64,000 nt of DNA from Streptomyces sp. NBC_01463 (GTDB lineage: Bacteria; Actinomycetota; Actinomycetes; Streptomycetales; Streptomycetaceae): assembly GCA_036227345.1 (NCBI GenBank), contig CP109468.1, positions 6,944,001 through 7,008,000 on the forward strand, read 5' to 3'. The translations under genes and the position numbers were made by a program. Position 1 is the stretch's first letter, and every line of letters starts with the position of its first letter. Shown here piece after piece: positions 59,099-64,000 of the stretch. Under the pieces are notes generated by a model that saw only the letters and a program-made list of their open reading frames with translations, was not told the DNA's origin and searched no databases.

Positions 59099-60037
59099 AT
59101 GCAACCGATCATCATCGTCCTGATCATTCTGGTGGTGCTCGTCTTCATCGCTCTGATCAAGACGATCCAGGTCATCCCACAGGCCAGCGCCGCCATCGTG
59201 GAGCGTTTCGGCCGGTACACCCGCACCCTCAACGCAGGCCTGAACATCGTCGTCCCGTTCATCGACTCGATCCGCAACCGGATCGACCTCCGCGAACAGG
59301 TCGTCCCCTTCCCGCCCCAGCCGGTGATCACCCAGGACAACCTGGTCGTCAACATCGACACCGTCATCTACTACCAGGTGACCGACGCCAGGGCGGCGAC
59401 GTACGAGGTCGCCAGCTACATCCAGGCCATCGAGCAGCTCACCGTCACCACGCTCCGCAACATCATCGGCGGCATGGACCTGGAGCGGACCCTGACCTCC
59501 CGCGAGGAGATCAACGCGGCCCTGCGCGGAGTCCTCGACGAGGCCACCGGCAAGTGGGGCATCCGCGTCAACCGCGTCGAGCTGAAGGCGATCGAGCCGC
59601 CCACCTCCATCCAGGACTCGATGGAGAAGCAGATGCGCGCCGACCGTGACAAGCGCGCCGCGATCCTCCAGGCCGAAGGAACGAGGCAGTCCGCGATCCT
59701 CACCGCGGAGGGCGAGAAGCAGTCCGCGATCCTGCGCGCCGAGGGCGAGGCGAAGGCGGCCGCCCTGCGCGCGGAGGGCGAGGCGCAGGCCGTCCGTACG
59801 GTCTTCGAGGCGATCCACGCCGGCGACCCGGACCAGAAGCTCCTCTCGTACCAGTACCTCCAGATGCTCCCCAAGATCGCCGAGGGTGACGCCAACAAGC
59901 TCTGGATCGTGCCCAGCGAGATCGGCGACGCCCTCAAGGGCCTCAGCGGCGCCTTCGGCAACCTCGGCACCGGGATGCCCGGCTTCAACACGGGCAACTC
60001 CGACAAGGAACGCCGCGAGGAACCCCCGGTCGACTGA
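59099..60037 (+). CDS. SPFH/band-7 domain membrane protein
   Basis: 312 residues from the ATG at 59099 (AGGAAA upstream). N-terminal transmembrane helix IIIVLIILVVLVFIALIKTIQVI, band-7 domain from ASAAIVERFGRYTRTLNAGLNIVVPFIDSI to about 190, then a coiled coil of repeating AEG units (ILQAEGTRQSAILTAEGEKQSAILRAEGEAKAAALRAEGEAQAVRTV), and a C-terminal SPSEIGD-like segment. Stomatin/paraslipin group. Operon partner of NfeD (155-nt spacer with its own possible promoter TACGAT at 59042). Confidence 0.95.
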   Translation: MQPIIIVLIILVVLVFIALIKTIQVIPQASAAIVERFGRYTRTLNAGLNIVVPFIDSIRNRIDLREQVVPFPPQPVITQDNLVVNIDTVIYYQVTDARAATYEVASYIQAIEQLTVTTLRNIIGGMDLERTLTSREEINAALRGVLDEATGKWGIRVNRVELKAIEPPTSIQDSMEKQMRADRDKRAAILQAEGTRQSAILTAEGEKQSAILRAEGEAKAAALRAEGEAQAVRTVFEAIHAGDPDQKLLSYQYLQMLPKIAEGDANKLWIVPSEIGDALKGLSGAFGNLGTGMPGFNTGNSDKERREEPPVD

Positions 60038-60099
60038 CGTGTACATCCCCTCGTGCATGATCAGTGCACCAAGCACCGACCATCCACGGGGGATCCGAC

Positions 60100-60867
60100 A
60101 TGACCACCTGGGAGATGCTCGCCGTCTTCGTCGCGGGCATCAGCGCGGGCACGATCAACACGATCGTCGGCTCGGGAACGCTGATCACCTTCCCGGTCCT
60201 GCTCGCCACCGGCCTGCCCCCGGTCACCGCGACGGTCTCCAACGCGCTCGGCCTGATCCCCGGTTCCATCAGCGGCGCGATCGGCTACCGCAAGGAACTC
60301 GAAGGACAGCGCCACCGTGTCCTCAAGCTCTCCGTCGGCGCGCTGATCGGCGGCCTCACCGGCGCCACCCTGCTGCTGGCACTGCCCTCCACGGCCTTCG
60401 AGACCATCGTCCCGGTCCTCGTCGCCCTGGCCCTCGTCCTCGTCATCCTGCAACCACGCATCAGCAAAGCGGTCCAGCGCCGACGCGCCCACACCGGCAC
60501 GACCGCCCGCCCCGACGGCGGCCCGCTCCTGTTCACCGGACTGATGCTCGCCAGCGTCTACGGCGGCTACTTCACCGCCGCCCAGGGGATCATCTACCTC
60601 TCCCTGATGGGCATGCTGCTCGACGACACCATGCAGCGCCTCAACGCCGTGAAGAACGTCCTGGCCGCCGTCGTCAACAGCATCGCCGCGCTCTTCTTCC
60701 TCTTCGTCGCGGACTTCGACTGGACCGCCGTCGTCCTCATCGCCGTCGGCTCCGCACTCGGCGGCCAGCTCGGCGCCAAGATCGGCCGCCGGCTCAGCCC
60801 CACGTTCCTGCGCGTCCTGATCGTCACGGTCGGTACGGTCGCCATCGTCCAGCTCGTGCTCCGCTGA
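60100..60867 (+). CDS. Sulfite exporter TauE/SafE (TSUP) family protein
   Basis: 255 residues from the ATG at 60100 with GGGGGATC upstream. Eight predicted helices in two repeats; family motifs GISAGTINTIVGSGTLITFPVLLATGLPPVTATVSNALGLIPG and ASVYGGYFTAAQGIIYLSLMGMLL. Members export sulfite, sulfoacetate or related organic anions; the substrate is not determined. Ends before a hairpin. Confidence 0.92.
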   Translation: MTTWEMLAVFVAGISAGTINTIVGSGTLITFPVLLATGLPPVTATVSNALGLIPGSISGAIGYRKELEGQRHRVLKLSVGALIGGLTGATLLLALPSTAFETIVPVLVALALVLVILQPRISKAVQRRRAHTGTTARPDGGPLLFTGLMLASVYGGYFTAAQGIIYLSLMGMLLDDTMQRLNAVKNVLAAVVNSIAALFFLFVADFDWTAVVLIAVGSALGGQLGAKIGRRLSPTFLRVLIVTVGTVAIVQLVLR

Positions 60868-60875
60868 CACGCGGA

Positions 60876-60902
60876 AGCCCGCTCCCTCCCGGGAAGCGGG
60901 CT
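60876..60902. terminator. Hairpin between TSUP and HNH genes
   Basis: Eleven base pairs with a single bulge (AGCCCGCT CCC / GGG A AGCGGGCT), 8 nt after the TSUP stop, between convergent genes. Confidence 0.75.
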
Positions 60903-60928
60903 CCTCTACGTCACCGGGCGTACGGCGG

Positions 60929-61435
60929 CTACGCCGCGGACTGTGCCAGCCACTCCGGCAGCGCCGACCGGTCACCGGCCCCCAGCGCCAGCAGCATCGC
61001 GTCCGCCGGAGACGGCACGAACGGCTGCCGCAGCAGCGGCATCCCCGCCTCCTGAGGCGTACGCGCCGCCTTGCGGTGGTTGTCCTCGGCGCACGAGGCC
61101 ACCGTGTTCAGCCAGGTGTCCTGCCCGCCCTGGGCACGCGGCACCACGTGGTCGACGGTGCTCGCCCGGCGCCCGCAGTACGCGCACCGGTGCTGGTCGC
61201 GGATCAGCACACCCCTTCTGGACCACGGAGCCTGTCTTCGGAACGGCACCCGTACGTACCGGCAGAGCCTGATCACCCGGGGCACCGGAATGTCCACCGC
61301 GGCACCACGCATACGGAGCTCGGGATGCGACTGCTCGACGACGGCCTTGTCCTGCAGAATCAGCACCACCGCACGGTTCAGTGTCACCGTCGACAGCGGC
61401 TCGAAGCTCGCGTTCAGCACCAGCGTGTCCCGCAT
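60929..61435 (-). CDS. HNH endonuclease family protein
   Basis: 168 residues from the ATG at 61435. N-terminal MRDTLVLNASFEPLSTVTLNRAVVLILQDKAVV is characteristic of a widespread group of chromosomal HNH proteins. HNH motif: HRCAYCGRRASTVDHVVPRAQGGQDTWLNTVASCAEDNHRKAARTP, with CxxC and Cys-x3-His zinc-like positions and the catalytic His (DHVVPR). Not linked to a methylase or phage genes. Function in the cell not known; DNA repair or defence are both open. Confidence 0.92.
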   Translation of the reverse strand: MRDTLVLNASFEPLSTVTLNRAVVLILQDKAVVEQSHPELRMRGAAVDIPVPRVIRLCRYVRVPFRRQAPWSRRGVLIRDQHRCAYCGRRASTVDHVVPRAQGGQDTWLNTVASCAEDNHRKAARTPQEAGMPLLRQPFVPSPADAMLLALGAGDRSALPEWLAQSAA

Positions 61436-61512
61436 CTCGCCCACCTCCCGTGTGCCGCCCGCCCCCTGGCAGGCCCGGATCAACTCTGTCCGGGCAGGCC
61501 GTGATGGACAAC

Positions 61513-61561
61513 GCAATAAAAAATGCCCTGCCCTGATCTCTCCAAGACCAGGGCAGGGCAA
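61513..61561 (-). terminator. Intrinsic terminator after the PEBP gene
   Basis: On the minus strand a 12-bp stem (TGCCCTGCCCTG/CAGGGCAGGGCA, 61525-61561) is followed by TTTTTTATT. This is the most canonical rho-independent terminator in the window, ending the minus-strand PEBP transcript before the HNH gene. Confidence 0.95.
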
Positions 61562-61582
61562 ACAGGGGTGGAACCCTTTGCT

Positions 61583-62122
61583 TCACTCGCCGGCGGCGGG
61601 CTCCGCGTACTCACCGATCAGCTGGGCCCGGCCCAGCGTGTGGAACCGCAGGTTGAAACCGATCACCGCGGGAGAGGCATCGCTGTCGGGACCGAGCTTC
61701 TCGCTGTCCACCGCGTAGACGGTGAACACGTAGCGGTGGTTCTCGCCGGCCGGCGGAGCGGCGCCGCCGAAATCCTTCGACCCGTAGTCGTTGCGCACCT
61801 GCACGGCGCCGGCGGGCAGGCCCTCGAACTTCCCGCTGCCCGCACCCGCGGGCAGCTCGGTGACCGACGCGGGGATGTCGAAGACCACCCAGTGCCAGAA
61901 CCCGCTGCCCGTCGGGGCGTCCGGGTCGAAGCACGTCACGGCGAAACTCTTCGTCTCCGGCGGGAAACCCTCCCACCGCAGCTGCGGCGAGGTGTTCCCC
62001 GCCGCGAACACCTGCGCGTCCGCAAGCACGGCCCCCGGTGCCAGGTCCTCGCTCACCACGGTGAAGGACGGGACCTCGGGATGGAAGTCGTGCGGAAGCG
62101 GGGCCCTCTTCGGCTCGGTCAC
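61583..62122 (-). CDS. YbhB/YbcL (PEBP/Raf-kinase-inhibitor-like) family protein
   Basis: 179 residues from the GTG at 62122 with AGGAGAGG upstream. PEBP fold signatures: [40 protein letters not shown] and [32 protein letters not shown]; the anion pocket residues (DPDAP, GSGFWHW, H of GENHRY) are present. Cytosolic, no signal peptide. Function in bacteria not established. Preceded by a 5' leader with repeated GGAAGGACTC units and a hairpin. Confidence 0.94.
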   Translation of the reverse strand: MTEPKRAPLPHDFHPEVPSFTVVSEDLAPGAVLADAQVFAAGNTSPQLRWEGFPPETKSFAVTCFDPDAPTGSGFWHWVVFDIPASVTELPAGAGSGKFEGLPAGAVQVRNDYGSKDFGGAAPPAGENHRYVFTVYAVDSEKLGPDSDASPAVIGFNLRFHTLGRAQLIGEYAEPAAGE

Positions 62123-62257
62123 GTCAGCACCTCTCCTGATCGGTTCTGCTCTCGGAAGGACTCGGAAGGACTCGAAGGACCGATACGGTCCCGGAAGGAG
62201 TCCGGACGACCCGAAGGTCTCCGTCCTCCTCTCCTTCCCTCCGACTTCCATTCGACC

Positions 62258-63040
62258 CTAGAGCCAGTTGCGCTGCCCGCCGACCTGCGCAAGCCACTGG
62301 TTCAGGTACGCCGTCCAGTCGGTCCCCCGGAAGTCGTTCAGACCGACCTTGAACGCGCGGTACGAGTCGCTGCCCTCACTGAAGAGCCCCGGCTTCTTGT
62401 CCATCTCCAGGACGACGTCCATCTCGCGGTCGTCCGCGACGAACGTCAGCTCGACCTGGTTCAGCCCCCGGTACTGCGACGGCGGGAAGAACTCGATCTC
62501 CTGGTAGAACGGCAGCCGCTGACGGGTGCCGCGGATGTGCCCGCGCTCCATGTCCGCACTGCGGAAACCGAAGCCCAGCTGCCCGAAGGCGTCCAGGATG
62601 GCCTGCTGGGCCGGCAGCGGGTGCACGTTGATGGGGTCCAGGTCGCCCGAGTCCAGTGCCCGCGCGATCTCCAGCTCCGTGGTCACCCCGATGTTCATGC
62701 CGTGCAGGTGCTGGCCGGCGAACATCGTGATCGGCGTCTCCCACGGGATCTCGAGCCCGAACGGCACGACGTGCACCGCCCCGGCCCGCGCCTCGAACGC
62801 GCCGCCGATCCGCAGCTTGGTGAACTCGATGTCCTGCTTGGTCTCCTGGTCCTGGCCCTCGACCTCGACCCGGGCCTGCAGGCCGACGGAGAGCCCCTCG
62901 ATCTGCTGGTCGACGGACCCGCCCTGGATCCGCACCTCGCCCTGCACCACTCCACCCGGCACGACGTTGACCTCGGTCAGCTCCGTCTCCACCGAGGCGC
63001 CACCGGCACCCATGCTCGCGAGCAGCCGCTTGAAGCCCAT
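62258..63040 (-). CDS. Spo0M/SpoOM-type sporulation-control protein
   Basis: 260 residues from the ATG at 63040 with AGGAGGAG 5 nt upstream. Arrestin-like N-terminal beta sandwich: FKRLLASMGAGGASVETELTEVNVVPGGVVQGEVRIQGGSVDQQIEGLSVGLQARVE; second half VELTFVADDREMDVVLEMDKKPGLFSEGSDSYRAFKVGL. Spo0M of Bacillus modulates sporulation and cell morphology. Divergent from the glycosylase gene. Role in Streptomyces development plausible but not known. Confidence 0.93.
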   Translation of the reverse strand: MGFKRLLASMGAGGASVETELTEVNVVPGGVVQGEVRIQGGSVDQQIEGLSVGLQARVEVEGQDQETKQDIEFTKLRIGGAFEARAGAVHVVPFGLEIPWETPITMFAGQHLHGMNIGVTTELEIARALDSGDLDPINVHPLPAQQAILDAFGQLGFGFRSADMERGHIRGTRQRLPFYQEIEFFPPSQYRGLNQVELTFVADDREMDVVLEMDKKPGLFSEGSDSYRAFKVGLNDFRGTDWTAYLNQWLAQVGGQRNWL

Positions 63041-63113
63041 GTTTTCTCCTCCTAGGTCCTGACCCCTACATACGCGCCATGACCGTAGTCGGTTCCCGGT
63101 AACCTCGGACGTC

Positions 63114-63755
63114 ATGATCGATGGCCAGGACCGTACGCCGCTGACGCGGGACTTCTTCGACCGCCCCGTCCTGGAGGTGGCACCGGACCTCCTGGGCCGG
63201 ACCCTGGTCCGCAGCACGCCGGACGGCCCGATCGAACTGCGGCTCACCGAGGTGGAGGCGTACGCGGGGGAGATCGACCCCGGCTCCCACGCCTTCCGCG
63301 GCCGGACGCGGCGCAACGGCGTCATGTACGGACCCCCCGGCCATGCGTACGTCTACTTCACCTACGGCATGTGGCACTGCCTCAACCTGGTGTGCGGCCC
63401 GGAGGGCATGGCGAGCGGTGTCCTGCTCAGGGCCGGCGACATCCGTACGGGCGCCGACCTCACCCGCAAACGTCGGTTCTCGGCCCGCAATGACCGAGAA
63501 CTGGCCAAAGGGCCGGCCCGTCTCGCGACGGCGCTCGACATCGACCGGGCACTCGACGGCACGGACGCCATCGCCCACCCGGGTGCCGACCTCTCCGTAC
63601 TGCGGGGCACCCCACCACCGCGCGACCAGGTACGCAACGGTCCGCGCACGGGTGTGGGCGGTGACGGGGCGACACATCCCTGGCGTTTCTGGATCGACGG
63701 AGACCCCACGGTGAGCCCGTACCGGGCCCATGCGCCGCGCCGACGGTCAACTTGA
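63114..63755 (+). CDS. DNA-3-methyladenine glycosylase (Mpg/AAG family)
   Basis: 213 residues. Base excision repair of alkylated purines. [88 protein letters not shown] holds the catalytic Glu (TEVEAY), the His/Tyr-rich base pocket and the conserved [17 protein letters not shown] block. Its stop overlaps the -35 of a strong promoter that appears to belong to an rRNA operon downstream. Confidence 0.95.
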   Translation: MIDGQDRTPLTRDFFDRPVLEVAPDLLGRTLVRSTPDGPIELRLTEVEAYAGEIDPGSHAFRGRTRRNGVMYGPPGHAYVYFTYGMWHCLNLVCGPEGMASGVLLRAGDIRTGADLTRKRRFSARNDRELAKGPARLATALDIDRALDGTDAIAHPGADLSVLRGTPPPRDQVRNGPRTGVGGDGATHPWRFWIDGDPTVSPYRAHAPRRRST

Positions 63756-64000
63756 CTCGCCCTTGGGGGACGCCTAATGTAGTCCGAGCCGCTTGACACG
63801 GGTACAGCTTCTGGTTCGGTCCATCGGATCGCACGCCGAGCAACTCGAAGTGGCCAACCACTACCTACGACTCACCCTCTGGGTGCGGATTTCGGCATGC
63901 CGAAATCCGGTCTGATGACTCGATTATGAGTCACCGGGGGAATCGGCTAAAGTAGTGAACACGCCGAAAGGGAAAGCGCGAAAGCGAATTCCTGGAAAGC
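63752..64000 (+). promoter_or_regulatory. Putative rRNA operon promoter and leader region
   Basis: A textbook promoter, TTGACT (63752-63757), 17 nt, TAATGT (63775-63780). A second TTGACA at 63793-63798, a 24-bp perfect palindrome at 63886-63909, a shorter one, TGACTC-GATTAT-GAGTCA (63916-63933), and TAAAGT at 63948-63953 follow. The end of the window has repeated GAAAG-type motifs (CCGAAAGGGAAAGC, GCGAAAGC, GGAAAGC), which I recall from Streptomyces pre-rRNA leaders. The 16S gene itself is outside the window, so the assignment is inference. Confidence 0.65.
63886..63909. repeat. 24-bp perfect palindrome upstream of the last promoter element
   Basis: CGGATTTCGGCA followed directly by its complement TGCCGAAATCCG. 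It could terminate glycosylase or upstream-promoter transcripts, or be a protein site in the multi-promoter region. Confidence 0.6.

Noticed and set aside
1..64000. tRNA genes, CRISPR arrays, prophage, integrase sites or biosynthetic gene clusters
   Set aside because: I saw no cloverleaf-like sequences in the gaps, no regularly spaced repeats and no phage, transposase or PKS/NRPS genes.

Overview
The window is a high-GC (about 72%) actinomycete chromosome segment, almost certainly from Streptomyces. Evidence: very strong G/C third-position bias, many GTG/TTG starts, GTGA/ATGA stop-start overlaps, a short chaplin gene (ChpE type), a gbn-like nucleoid protein, and a gene order that, as far as I remember, follows the core S. 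coelicolor region around SCO1792-SCO1849. No plasmid, phage, transposase, CRISPR or secondary-metabolite genes are visible; this is conserved chromosome. The last 250 bases look like the promoter and leader region of an rRNA operon lying just outside the window.

Layout. 1-3.5 kb: cobalamin operon cobD-cobQ-cobN (minus strand, cobN cut by the edge) behind a cobalamin riboswitch. 3.5-5.1 kb: low-affinity phosphate transporter (PiT) with a small membrane partner, and a candidate PHO box. 5.3-10.3 kb: class II aldolase, alpha/beta hydrolase, a large unknown protein, a VOC protein, a zinc peptidase. 10.4-14.5 kb: ABC-F ATPase with a possible leaderless leader peptide, gbn, an enoyl-CoA hydratase-like gene and an unknown gene. 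14.5-16.9 kb: five-gene Asp23/AmaP-type envelope operon. 17-21.8 kb: atypical SDR, GH15, SURF1, small zinc protein, DEDDh-BRCT exonuclease. 21.9-26.8 kb: divergent TetR and a catabolic-looking operon (acetoacetate decarboxylase family, SDR, two related amidohydrolases). 26.8-35.4 kb: VIT-family protein, sterol desaturase family, lysoplasmalogenase, zinc dehydrogenase, secreted subtilase, DUF485-ActP acetate symporter pair, moaA. 35.4-42.9 kb: small proteins, tyrS, pmbA/tldD protease pair, fabG-fabI. 43-51 kb: secreted protein, a MITE-like tandem repeat, GntR and CynX/NimT transporter with its small partner, SixA phosphatase, serB, and an FHA-FHA-ABC exporter. 51-58.4 kb: transglycosylase-like protein, QueA-like protein with SDR, two-component system, chpE, unknown protein, ABC ATPase. 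58.5-64 kb: NfeD-SPFH pair, TSUP exporter, HNH protein, PEBP, Spo0M, 3-methyladenine glycosylase, rrn promoters.

How genes work together: most units are short operons separated by strong GC-rich hairpins at convergent gene ends (stems up to 21 bp). Clear functional pairs are fabG-fabI (type II fatty acid synthesis), tldD-pmbA (heterodimeric protease), DUF485-actP (acetate uptake), NfeD-SPFH, pit and its small partner, and histidine kinase-response regulator. The less explored parts are the TetR-controlled ADC/SDR/amidohydrolase operon, the Asp23/AmaP operon, the 86-bp duplication between tldD and pmbA that creates a translationally coupled 29-codon ORF, and several perfect palindromes sitting on promoter or leader regions.
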